DNA of 22,051 nucleotides from a virus, in the IMG/VR virus record IMGVR_UViG_3300032093_005096, positions 1-22,051 of that record; one strand, written 5' to 3'. Below the pieces are notes generated by a model. It was not told the DNA's origin and ran no database searches. It saw only the letters and a program-made list of their open reading frames with translations. Positions 15,682 through 21,972 of this stretch are shown here, piece after piece. The first letter of the stretch is position 1, and each line of letters opens with the position of its first letter. A program made the position numbers and the translations under genes.

Positions 15682-15845
15682 TGGACGACGAAGTAAGACT
15701 TTATTGTACCCATGATAATGATACAAATGAATGGGTAGTTTGGTTCCCTCATCCATTGGGCGGGAAAAAGGTTTTAGAAGCATTTGACAATGAAACAGAT
15801 GCCAGAAAATTTCATCAAGATCAGATAGATAGTGCCGACTTTTAA
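15681..15845 (+). CDS. 54-residue hypothetical protein
   Basis: Small frame starting with an ATG that shares its A with the preceding TGA (TGATG). The product begins MDDEVRLYCTHDNDTNEWVV and continues WFPHPLGGKKVLEAFDNETDARKF; it looks like a compact beta-hairpin plus helix. Coupled start, absence of another gene on this stretch and natural-looking composition support it. The stop lies 8 bases before the -35 element of the next promoter. No family recognised. Confidence 0.6.
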   Translation: MDDEVRLYCTHDNDTNEWVVWFPHPLGGKKVLEAFDNETDARKFHQDQIDSADF

Positions 15846-15853
15846 ATAAAAGG

Positions 15854-15882
15854 TTGACAACTACCAGTTTATAGTGTATAGT
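15854..15882 (+). promoter_or_regulatory. sigma70-like promoter for the nuclease-like/methyltransferase pair
   Basis: TTGACA at 15854-15859, 17-base spacer, TATAGT at 15877-15882; near-consensus. The expected start is near 15889, which excludes the GTG at 15874 as translation start of the following gene. It shares the TATAGTG -10 region with the promoter at 21709. Confidence 0.65.
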
Positions 15883-15912
15883 GAATTATATTATCAGATG
15901 GAAACTATTACT

Positions 15913-16497
15913 ATGAATATTTTGTTTGACCGCAACTCTACTATCTCTGCACACAAGCAAAAGAAGCTTGTTAAAGAACAATACAGCAAAAAAAACTGGG
16001 GGCTTGATTTGTCCCTTGAAGATTTAGCATTGATTAGTGCTACATTTCCCAGCGCCCAGCAATATGGACCTAAATTTGAACGTTGGATCAATAATTATTT
16101 AGGGTGGGAAAATGTCAAATCTTCGCTTGGGCGAGGAGATAGTAAAATTCCAGGTAAAGAAATCTATATAGAACAAAAGTGGAACATCAGAACCGACGTA
16201 GGCCCTGGTGGACTACAGCATCGTTTTTGGCAAGACATTCAGTATTACTTGTATGGCCATGTTGACGATAGCGACAGTGATAATATTGTAGTTGATATAT
16301 ACCTACTTACCAAAGAACAAGTTTTGGATGAAGCTGAAATTCTTGGTGCCGTTCCTACGCATGGTACTAAAAATGCAAACATCCTTAATGAAAACATTGA
16401 GTATTCAATGAGCGTAAAATATAATTCAGAACACCACAACCGGTGGAAAGCTAAATATGGGATAACACTTGAGGAGCTTAAAAACTATGCTTTTTGA
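15913..16497 (+). CDS. PD-(D/E)XK nuclease-like protein, possible restriction endonuclease
   Basis: 194 residues; start could also be ATG 15898 (199 residues). A candidate nuclease core is Asp76 in GRGDSK, then Glu87-x-Lys89 in IEQK, followed by HRFWQDIQYYLY and a strand/helix IYLLTKEQVLDE. This layout, with a Q/W-rich helix after the ExK strand, resembles some type II restriction enzymes. The gene overlaps a methyltransferase gene by 11 bases, as restriction and modification genes often do. It has its own promoter. No homologue was identified by name; an alternative is an accessory protein of the methyltransferase. Codons are more AT-rich than in folE or the clamp. Confidence 0.6.
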   Translation: MNILFDRNSTISAHKQKKLVKEQYSKKNWGLDLSLEDLALISATFPSAQQYGPKFERWINNYLGWENVKSSLGRGDSKIPGKEIYIEQKWNIRTDVGPGGLQHRFWQDIQYYLYGHVDDSDSDNIVVDIYLLTKEQVLDEAEILGAVPTHGTKNANILNENIEYSMSVKYNSEHHNRWKAKYGITLEELKNYAF

Positions 16498-17635
16498 TTA
16501 CTGCTTAGGTAACCCAGCATTTAACATTGCCGAAAAAAACAACATTGCAGGAACAGGAGGCAACACTACATTATATAAAACAGTTGCCCGCAATGATTTC
16601 AAGCGAGTCAAAGATGGGGGTAGTCTTGTTTTAATTACCTTAAAGGGTATAATACCGGACCTAATAGATGGGTTCTTTAAAGACTATCAAGTAGATTATA
16701 TCCATCTGATGGACAATATAGTAGTTTGGCCATATAATACGTGTTTTTTTTCAGTAACAAAAAAACCCAGGACAAGTCCGCCAAAGATCATAGGCGGACT
16801 CGCTGCAAAAATTTATTCGCATAACGCCGATGATTGTTTTCCTTTTGTCTATTACGCAAGTAGTAACGCGGGGTTAAATCATAAGTTTAATTCATCTAAA
16901 CCCAATAGAGTAATTCGTCAACTTCCCGGACGAGGGAGAGACTCATTTACTTATGATTATACTGATATTGAAGTAGACACTGATTGGAAATTTGCGTTCT
17001 ATGTATTAGAAAGTAAAAAGAGTTACACTGTTACTAACGAACCTGTATACGGTGGCACGATTTGTTATATTACTACTTCTACTAAAGAAGAGGCAGAAAA
17101 GCTAAGACTGTTTACGCAGAAAAATAAGGTATTTGCTGAATACATTCGTAGGATGAATATTAAGGGTCATGCCTTTGGTCTTAGAAACATCAAGAAATTT
17201 GACTTGAATCAAATCGTTACCGGAGAAGAAATTCCTATTGAATGGGGTATTACTGACCAAGACTTGACTGATTCAATAAAATTTGAAAATGACATTACCG
17301 AAGACCGAAACCGAGTGAAGGCATTAGGCGAGGTGTTTACTCCCACTTCACTTGTGGACTATATTCTTGACCATATTTCACAACATGATCAAAATGCGTT
17401 TGACGGAACCAAAACTTTCCTTGATTCAATGTGCGGGGATGGTCAATTTCTATTAGGGGTTGCTAATAGACAATTTGGAAATGCCGACAATATATATGGA
17501 ATTGATCTTACTCCTGCAAATGTTGATGCTGCTACGAGACGAACTGGATCTAAAAATATAGTATGCGGTGATAGTTTATCATATGAATTCTCTAACATAG
17601 AAAAAGACACAAATCCACTATTTGTGTTCCCTTAA
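16487..17635 (+). CDS. N6-adenine DNA methyltransferase-like protein with permuted motif order
   Basis: 382 residues. Motif order: a motif IV-like FDYCLGNPAF (3-12, usual NPPY/F), a DGGSLVLITLKG strand (43-54), a long variable middle that may recognise the target, then motif X-like GEVFTPTSLVDYIL (281-294), motif I DSMCGDGQF (313-321, SAM binding), motif II YGID (337-340) and motif III CGDS (360-363). This is the beta-type order (IV ... X, I, II, III) with residues that resemble the Eco57I/N6-Mtase families. The second Pro of NPPF is Ala. Start ATG 16487 has GAGGAGC upstream. Likely methylates adenine in DNA, perhaps protecting phage DNA from the upstream nuclease-like protein. The protein ends shortly after motif III, as expected for this order. 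Confidence 0.75.
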   Translation: MLFDYCLGNPAFNIAEKNNIAGTGGNTTLYKTVARNDFKRVKDGGSLVLITLKGIIPDLIDGFFKDYQVDYIHLMDNIVVWPYNTCFFSVTKKPRTSPPKIIGGLAAKIYSHNADDCFPFVYYASSNAGLNHKFNSSKPNRVIRQLPGRGRDSFTYDYTDIEVDTDWKFAFYVLESKKSYTVTNEPVYGGTICYITTSTKEEAEKLRLFTQKNKVFAEYIRRMNIKGHAFGLRNIKKFDLNQIVTGEEIPIEWGITDQDLTDSIKFENDITEDRNRVKALGEVFTPTSLVDYILDHISQHDQNAFDGTKTFLDSMCGDGQFLLGVANRQFGNADNIYGIDLTPANVDAATRRTGSKNIVCGDSLSYEFSNIEKDTNPLFVFP

Positions 17636-17638
17636 GGC

Positions 17639-17667
17639 TTGACTTCTGCTGATATATAGTGTAATAT
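17639..17667 (+). promoter_or_regulatory. sigma70-like promoter for the RNase H gene
   Basis: TTGACT at 17639-17644, 17-base spacer containing TATATAGTG, and TAATAT at 17662-17667. It lies in the 60-base gap after the methyltransferase. The leader has GAGAAAG, about 7 bases before the ATG at 17696. Confidence 0.6.
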
Positions 17668-17695
17668 ATGTATATATTAACAGAGAAAGTACCAC

Positions 17696-18697
17696 ATGAA
17701 ATACGCACTGATTGACACTGCTAACACTTTCTTCCGCGCTCGTCACGTTGCTTCTCGCAATAGTGACACGTGGGAGAAGATTGGCATGGCTATGCATCTT
17801 ACTATGTCATCCGTCAATATGATCGTTCGCCAGTATGGCATTGACCATGTTGTGTTCTGTCTTGAGGGTCGTAGCTGGCGTAAGGAGTTTTATCCTCGCT
17901 ACAAGGCTCATCGCAAGCTTGACGAAAGCGCAATGACCGAGCGTGAAGTAGAAGAAAATCAGATGTTCTGGGAAACGTATGACGTTTTCACTACTTACTT
18001 GCGTGAGAAGACTAACGCAAGCGTATTGCGTGTACCCAACGCAGAAGCAGACGATATCATTGCCCGCTTCATTGACTTGCATCCCAACGATGAACACTTC
18101 ATTATTTCTAGTGACAGTGACTTTGTCCAGCTTATCAGTGAGAATGTAAAGCAATACAACGGTGTTGCTAATCAGCTTATCACGCTTGATGGTTACTTCA
18201 ATGACCGTGGTAAGCCTATCAAGGACAAGAAGACTGGCGAGCCTAAGTTGCTTGAAGACCCTGAATATCTCTTGTTCAAGAAGATTATTCGTGGTGACGC
18301 AACTGACAACGTATTCAGTGCATACCCGGGCGCCCGTGAGAAGGGTTCTAAAAACACTATCGGTATTCGTGATGCGTTTGAAGATCGTGTAAAGCAGGGC
18401 TTCAAGTGGAATAACTTTCTCTTGCAGAAGTGGGTCGACCACGAGGGCGTTGAACACCGCGTCAAGGATGATTATGAACGCAACCGCACTCTGATTGACC
18501 TTCGTGCTATGCCTGACGATATCAAGGAAACTGTTGATAACATCATTAAGAGTGATGTTCGCACTACTACGACTCCGATGGTTGGCGTACAGCTAATGAA
18601 GTTCTGCGGTAAGTATGAGTTGACTAAGATTAGCGAACAGGCTGAAACTTACAGCAAGTGGCTTAACTCTCCGTATAAGGGTGTACTCAATGGCTAA
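17696..18697 (+). CDS. rnh: T4 RNase H-like 5'-3' exonuclease/flap endonuclease
   Basis: 333 residues; removes RNA primers and flaps from Okazaki fragments. Flap-nuclease motifs: LIDTAN (5-10, Asp7), FCLEGRSWRKEFYPRYK (54-70), EADD (117-120), ISSDSDF (137-143, Asp140 and Asp142) and FKKIIRGDATDN (194-205, Asp201 and Asp204). The order and spacing match T4 RNase H (305 residues). Asp is replaced by Glu57 at one metal-site position (FCLEGR, where FD is common). It has its own promoter and ribosome binding site. The next gene begins inside its 3' end. Confidence 0.92.
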   Translation: MKYALIDTANTFFRARHVASRNSDTWEKIGMAMHLTMSSVNMIVRQYGIDHVVFCLEGRSWRKEFYPRYKAHRKLDESAMTEREVEENQMFWETYDVFTTYLREKTNASVLRVPNAEADDIIARFIDLHPNDEHFIISSDSDFVQLISENVKQYNGVANQLITLDGYFNDRGKPIKDKKTGEPKLLEDPEYLLFKKIIRGDATDNVFSAYPGAREKGSKNTIGIRDAFEDRVKQGFKWNNFLLQKWVDHEGVEHRVKDDYERNRTLIDLRAMPDDIKETVDNIIKSDVRTTTTPMVGVQLMKFCGKYELTKISEQAETYSKWLNSPYKGVLNG

Positions 18698-19046
18698 CTG
18701 GATCACAGATATTCAGAGTAAGTCACGAGGATTTCGTCCTGGCATGGAAATCCAAATGATTACTGCTGGTAGTAAGAACGGTAAGTCTGTTTGGGTGGAT
18801 ATTGAAAGCGATGAATTCCATCCATTTCGTGAAACGTTTCGCCCGCACTACGCTGAATATCGTGACCATAAGACCGGCGAGACTTTTTGGAAAAAATATA
18901 ACAAGATGCCGCCTAATGTGATGTTCGCATACAATGTCGTTCGTCATAACGAGGACGGAACATATCAGTACATAAAAAATCGTAAAGACGGAAATCTTCG
19001 GCATCTAACCGAAGACGAAATTATGTGGGTGTTGTTACATGTCTAA
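18690..19046 (+). CDS. hypothetical phage protein
   Basis: 118 residues, start ATG 18690 overlapping rnh by 8 bases; a GTG 9 bases upstream is less likely. Basic and aromatic-rich, with paired FRETFRPHYAEYRD and ETFWKKYNKMPPNVMFAYNVV blocks. No membrane segment and no recognised fold. It overlaps the next gene by 8 bases. Confidence 0.7.
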   Translation: MANWITDIQSKSRGFRPGMEIQMITAGSKNGKSVWVDIESDEFHPFRETFRPHYAEYRDHKTGETFWKKYNKMPPNVMFAYNVVRHNEDGTYQYIKNRKDGNLRHLTEDEIMWVLLHV

Positions 19047-19341
19047 AGAACTTTTGTTGTGCAAAGATTGCAAGCATTCTACTATGCTTATGATTGACAG
19101 GATTTTCACTTTGAATGGTCTTGTAGGGGCACAGGACGTTAACTACAAATGCTCTAAATTTCCACAGAATGCAACAGTAGTTGAGAATATGGTCACTGGT
19201 CCACAGAAAGTAAAGGCTAAGCTTCCATACTGTGAAATTACTCGTCGCCATGGTGAATGCGGGCAAAATGCAAAGTACTGGCAACCCAAACATAAGAAAG
19301 ATTTATTTAAAATGTTAATGAAGGAAACATATTATGACTGA
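19039..19341 (+). CDS. small Cys-rich, probable zinc-binding protein
   Basis: 100 residues with CKDC (8-11) and further cysteines at 38, 65 and 74 in a C-x2-C ... C ... C ... CG pattern ending RHGECGQNAKYWQPK. This spacing is typical of small phage zinc-ribbon-like proteins. Function unknown. It overlaps both neighbours by 8 bases. Confidence 0.7.
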   Translation: MSKELLLCKDCKHSTMLMIDRIFTLNGLVGAQDVNYKCSKFPQNATVVENMVTGPQKVKAKLPYCEITRRHGECGQNAKYWQPKHKKDLFKMLMKETYYD

Positions 19342-19789
19342 ATTAGTAGCGAAGCCTATCGTTAAAAATCAGTTTTGGATCGTCACAGATGGTCATAAAA
19401 AGGTAGGCAATATTGAAGCAAACAACGCGGGATACGGGGTGCAGTTAAACGGCACCTTCCTTCAGTTCAACAATGCAGATGAATTGAAGAAGTCTACCAA
19501 GATTCGCTTTGAATCCATTGCAAACACTATCTCAAAGCCCACACATCCATATCCTGACTATCCTACTACTAAGCGGGTATATAACAGTATCTTGGATATT
19601 CAGCGTGGTTTGCATCTGTTCACTAAGTCTAAAAAGAGCAAGTGTTATCACGCAGCAGGCTATTATGTGATTGATCAGAACGGCACTAAGCAAGTATCAT
19701 TCTGTCCCAAATATATCTTCGTGCAGAGATATCCTTATCAAGGACCATATAAAACCAAAACAGAAGCAGAAAGTGTGATAAATACATAG
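19334..19789 (+). CDS. conserved phage protein, function unknown
   Basis: 151 residues with a good ribosome binding site (AAGGAAAC). The N-terminal QFWIVTDGHKKVGNIEA and the middle GYGVQLNGTFLQF look like a small beta-rich domain; the C-terminal part contains HAAGYYVIDQNGTKQVSFCPKYIFVQRYPYQGPYKT. It resembles proteins I recall in T4-like phages of aquatic bacteria, but I cannot name a function. A GATAAATA element (19777-19784) in its 3' end resembles a T4 late promoter core. Confidence 0.75.
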   Translation: MTELVAKPIVKNQFWIVTDGHKKVGNIEANNAGYGVQLNGTFLQFNNADELKKSTKIRFESIANTISKPTHPYPDYPTTKRVYNSILDIQRGLHLFTKSKKSKCYHAAGYYVIDQNGTKQVSFCPKYIFVQRYPYQGPYKTKTEAESVINT

Positions 19790-19792
19790 ATT

Positions 19793-19993
19793 ATGTTACA
19801 CATTAAGAAGTTTATGGACAAAATGTCCGTGGTGGAATCCAAAATGAACAAAGACGTTGTTCTACCCATCACGGATGCTCGTGGACTTCGTGATGATATT
19901 ACAAGACTTTTGGCGGACCTGCACGAACTATCATCAACTAACAGTGAGAAAGATCAAGTGATAGAAGTTCAAGTTAAGGGTGGTTCATTCTAA
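19793..19993 (+). CDS. small helical phage protein
   Basis: 66 residues, helical, beginning MLHIKKFMDKMSVVESKM and continuing LPITDARGLRDDITRLLADLHEL, then VIEVQVKGGSF. There is no clear ribosome binding site before ATG 19793; ATG 19814 with AAGAAG upstream is an alternative start that would remove 7 residues. The stop overlaps the next start (TAATG). Function not recognised. Confidence 0.65.
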   Translation: MLHIKKFMDKMSVVESKMNKDVVLPITDARGLRDDITRLLADLHELSSTNSEKDQVIEVQVKGGSF

Positions 19994-20298
19994 TGAGCAG
20001 GACACAGCCCACAGTATTAGTAGAATACGTAGATAAGAAGACGTATAAGTGCGACCAAATCGTAGAGGCAGCAGGAATCTGGGCTGTGTTCTACGATGAT
20101 CAGCCGATCAATCTAAAATCAAGTCACTATCTCTCTAATGACGTTGCACCTAAATACAAGAAAACAAGTTTTTCAAATCCAGGACATGCTCGTAACCTTT
20201 GTCGCAAACTTAACGCACAGTTTAAGACAGACAAGTTTACCGTAGTGTTTATGAACAGCGGTAGAACGGTCTACCCCGATGACCTATCCCAAGACTAA
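19993..20298 (+). CDS. hypothetical phage protein
   Basis: 101 residues, soluble and basic. The start overlaps the upstream stop (TAATG) and the 3' end overlaps the next gene by 20 bases, so it is part of the same translational run. The sequence TVLVEYVDKKTYKCDQIVEAAGIWAV suggests beta strands. No family recognised. Confidence 0.7.
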   Translation: MSRTQPTVLVEYVDKKTYKCDQIVEAAGIWAVFYDDQPINLKSSHYLSNDVAPKYKKTSFSNPGHARNLCRKLNAQFKTDKFTVVFMNSGRTVYPDDLSQD

Positions 20299-20698
20299 AA
20301 TAGAGATTGTAAAACTGGTCATTGATCAGCTTAAAGATGATCCTGATTTTGCATGGAAAGATAAGCCACACGATAAAGTAGTTTTTGAGTGGTTTGTTAC
20401 TGGTAGAGCAGGGACTGGGTTACGTCTAACTGATGCAGGTAAAACAGTCTTTGAGTATGCAAAGATAGCACACTATGAGTTTGAATTTTCTCCTCCGGGA
20501 GTGAAAACGAGAGATATAAACGCCTGGCACAAATATGCATTGATTCTTGACAAAAAGATTAAATGCCCCTACTACATCGGCGTAAAACAAGTTGACAAAA
20601 CTAGGAAACAACCCTATATCAGATTCTATGACAACAAGATAGCAATGATGATGGCCTTATACGGTGATTTACAAAGCTACATTGATTCAGTAAAATAG
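20279..20698 (+). CDS. hypothetical phage protein
   Basis: 139 residues. The middle FEWFVTGRAGTGLRLTDAGKTVFEYAKIAHYEFEF (about 36-70) has a 'GLRLTDAG' block that I recall from conserved phage proteins of unknown function. The C terminus PYIRFYDNKIAMMMALYGDL is helical. It overlaps the previous gene by 20 bases; a late-promoter-like gap follows. Confidence 0.7.
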   Translation: MTYPKTKIEIVKLVIDQLKDDPDFAWKDKPHDKVVFEWFVTGRAGTGLRLTDAGKTVFEYAKIAHYEFEFSPPGVKTRDINAWHKYALILDKKIKCPYYIGVKQVDKTRKQPYIRFYDNKIAMMMALYGDLQSYIDSVK

Positions 20699-20723
20699 TA
20701 TTATTTTATGTTCGCAGTTGCAG

Positions 20724-20731
20724 CATAAATA
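20724..20731 (+). promoter_or_regulatory. T4 late promoter-like element
   Basis: CATAAATA differs by one base from the T4 late consensus TATAAATA and has no good -35 partner. It lies in the 84-base gap before the EF-hand gene. A clamp gene is present in the window, and T4 late transcription needs the clamp plus a phage sigma factor, which is not in this window. Confidence 0.35.
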
Positions 20732-20736
20732 ATATG

Positions 20737-20753
20737 CTTAGCCAGATGCTAAG
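20737..20753 (+). repeat. perfect inverted repeat in the leader of the EF-hand gene
   Basis: CTTAGC (20737-20742), loop CAGAT, GCTAAG (20748-20753). It lies just after the late-promoter-like element, so it would form a hairpin at or near the 5' end of that transcript. No T-tract follows, so it is not a typical terminator; a stabilising 5' hairpin is an inference. Confidence 0.45.
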
Positions 20754-20782
20754 ATACACACAACACACACAGGAGAAAAATT

Positions 20783-21031
20783 ATGAAGAATATCGCACTC
20801 GGCCTAGTATTGGCCCTAACTATTTCTACCCCAGCACTCGCTTCTTGGAAGAGCGAATTGTTTGCTAAGCTTGATGCAGACAAGAGCGGGGAAATTGCCC
20901 TTACTGAATTGACTGGCGCAGGATGCCGCACTCAGCCTAAGCTTTTTAACTATGCTGATAAGGATCGCAGCAAGGGTCTTAGCAAGGCTGAATATTTCAA
21001 CAACCGAGACCTTCTCGGTCGTTGCAGCTAA
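20783..21031 (+). CDS. secreted EF-hand protein
   Basis: 82 residues. Residues 1-20 are a signal peptide with a basic start, a hydrophobic core and an ALA|SW cleavage site. The mature part has an EF-hand loop DADKSGEIALTE (31-42) with all standard calcium ligands, and a second loop DKDRSKGLSKAE (59-70) in which the usual Gly6 is Lys. Two cysteines (48 and 81) could form a disulphide in the periplasm. Strong ribosome binding site (CAGGAGAAA). EF-hand proteins of this kind are found in Proteobacteria and are unusual for a phage; acquisition from a host is inferred. The role may be calcium binding or envelope interaction. Confidence 0.8.
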   Translation: MKNIALGLVLALTISTPALASWKSELFAKLDADKSGEIALTELTGAGCRTQPKLFNYADKDRSKGLSKAEYFNNRDLLGRCS

Positions 21032-21043
21032 GGAGTAGTTAAT

Positions 21044-21322
21044 ATGTTGGCTACTTTAATTAATAATACCGTTGACGCCATCCAAACTTCAAAGAAGATT
21101 TTTGTTGATACTTTCGTCAAGCACGAAGGTCTAGCAAAGTCTCTAAATGAGTTTGTAGATGCCCAAACCGACTATACAAAGAAAGCAATTGATGCTACTA
21201 TGAAAGCTGGTAATGAAGTGTATAAGACTGTTTCTGACAGAACGTTTTACACTGATACCATGAAGGCTATGCAAGAATCTGCACAGGCTTTGTTACACAC
21301 ACAGAAGAAAGAAGGAAAGTAA
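21044..21322 (+). CDS. small helical protein (phasin-like composition)
   Basis: 92 residues, almost entirely amphipathic helix with no Cys or Trp: INNTVDAIQTSKKIFVDTF, FVDAQTDYTKKAIDATMKAGNEVYKTV, MQESAQALLHTQ. This composition recalls phasins and surface-coating proteins, but no specific motif confirms it. Ribosome binding site AGGAG 12 bases after the EF-hand gene stop, so likely in the same transcript. Function unknown. Confidence 0.7.
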   Translation: MLATLINNTVDAIQTSKKIFVDTFVKHEGLAKSLNEFVDAQTDYTKKAIDATMKAGNEVYKTVSDRTFYTDTMKAMQESAQALLHTQKKEGK

Positions 21323-21420
21323 TGTTTAATCATAAGTATATAGTAACTGTTTCACGGGCTGCACATATTTCTGTGCTTGCGATGTCCGCAGTTTGTTTGT
21401 ACGGCCTAATCACTCTTTAA
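21322..21420 (+). CDS. 32-residue single-span membrane peptide
   Basis: Starts at an ATG overlapping the upstream stop (TAATG) with GAAGGAAAG as ribosome binding site. The product begins MFNHKYIVTVSRAAHI and has a hydrophobic stretch SVLAMSAVCLYGLITL to its end. Coupled start and fit to the gap between two genes support it; size makes it uncertain. Confidence 0.5.
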   Translation: MFNHKYIVTVSRAAHISVLAMSAVCLYGLITL

Positions 21421-21432
21421 GGACCATTAACT

Positions 21433-21699
21433 ATGAGCGAAAATAAAATCCCAGGTTTACCCGAAATCAAGTTCAATAAGAATGGATATGAAATCCGTTC
21501 TGATATCTTAGGACTCGCTGAAAAGCTTGTCATTGAGGAATATAAAGCCAAGTTGCTTGGTTGGGAAGTTTCTCAGAAAAAGGACGGTGATGGTAAGATT
21601 GTTACTACTGTATCCGCGCCAGAGTTTCCCGGTCTTGATAAGGTCCTTGAGACTGCTCAAAAGATGTATGATTTCGTAAATCAAAATCCAAAAAAGTAA
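21433..21699 (+). CDS. conserved small phage protein, function unknown
   Basis: 88 residues, soluble. The block LPEIKFNKNGYEIRSDILGLAEKLVIEEYKAKLLGWE (about 9-45) and the end FPGLDKVLETAQKMYDFVNQN read like a conserved small protein of T4-like phages of aquatic bacteria, to my recollection. AAGGA ribosome binding site upstream. A promoter follows its stop within 9 bases. Confidence 0.72.
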   Translation: MSENKIPGLPEIKFNKNGYEIRSDILGLAEKLVIEEYKAKLLGWEVSQKKDGDGKIVTTVSAPEFPGLDKVLETAQKMYDFVNQNPKK

Positions 21700-21708
21700 A
21701 AAAAACGG

Positions 21709-21737
21709 TTGACAAAAGGTCTCCTTGGAGCTATAGT
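21709..21737 (+). promoter_or_regulatory. sigma70-like promoter overlapped by a palindrome
   Basis: TTGACA at 21709-21714, 17-base spacer and TATAGT at 21732-21737. An inverted repeat AGCTATA/TATAGCT (21729-21735 and 21743-21749, 7 bases apart) covers the -10 box and start region, where a repressor could bind. The leader carries AAGGAGA before the ATG at 21766. Confidence 0.6.
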
Positions 21738-21765
21738 GATAATATAGCTTCTAAGGAGATTTTTT

Positions 21766-21972
21766 ATGGGTAACGAAGATTTTGTCAGCTACGTGCTTAG
21801 CTTCTATAACGGTGTTGATGGCATCTACAAAGATGTAGACGCTACTCAAGCCGAAGTTATTGATGCTACCCGCAAGCTTGAAAAGATGTATCGCAGCAAC
21901 GGCGAAGAGCCAGTGTATGACTCAATTGACCGTGAGCGTGTTCGTGACTTCATTCTAGAAGGTCGCAAGTAA
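21766..21972 (+). CDS. small acidic helical protein
   Basis: 68 residues beginning MGNEDFVSYVLSFYNGVDGIY, acidic, with helix VDATQAEVIDATRKLEKMY and a final RVRDFILEGRK. Strong ribosome binding site (CTAAGGAGA) and its own promoter. The stop overlaps the next start (TAATG). No recognised family. Confidence 0.7.
   Translation: MGNEDFVSYVLSFYNGVDGIYKDVDATQAEVIDATRKLEKMYRSNGEEPVYDSIDRERVRDFILEGRK

Noticed and set aside
15874-15912. GTG at 15874 as the start of the nuclease-like protein
   Set aside because: It lies within the promoter's -10 region, upstream of the expected transcript start.
17607-17627. Perfect 8-bp inverted repeat (ACACAAAT/ATTTGTGT) at the end of the methyltransferase gene as a terminator
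   Set aside because: The stem is AT-rich, lies inside the coding sequence and is not followed by a T-tract.
17807-18457. Long reverse-strand open frame (216 codons) inside the RNase H gene
   Set aside because: It lies wholly opposite a well-supported nuclease gene, lacks a ribosome binding site and recognisable motifs, and all convincing genes are on the + strand.
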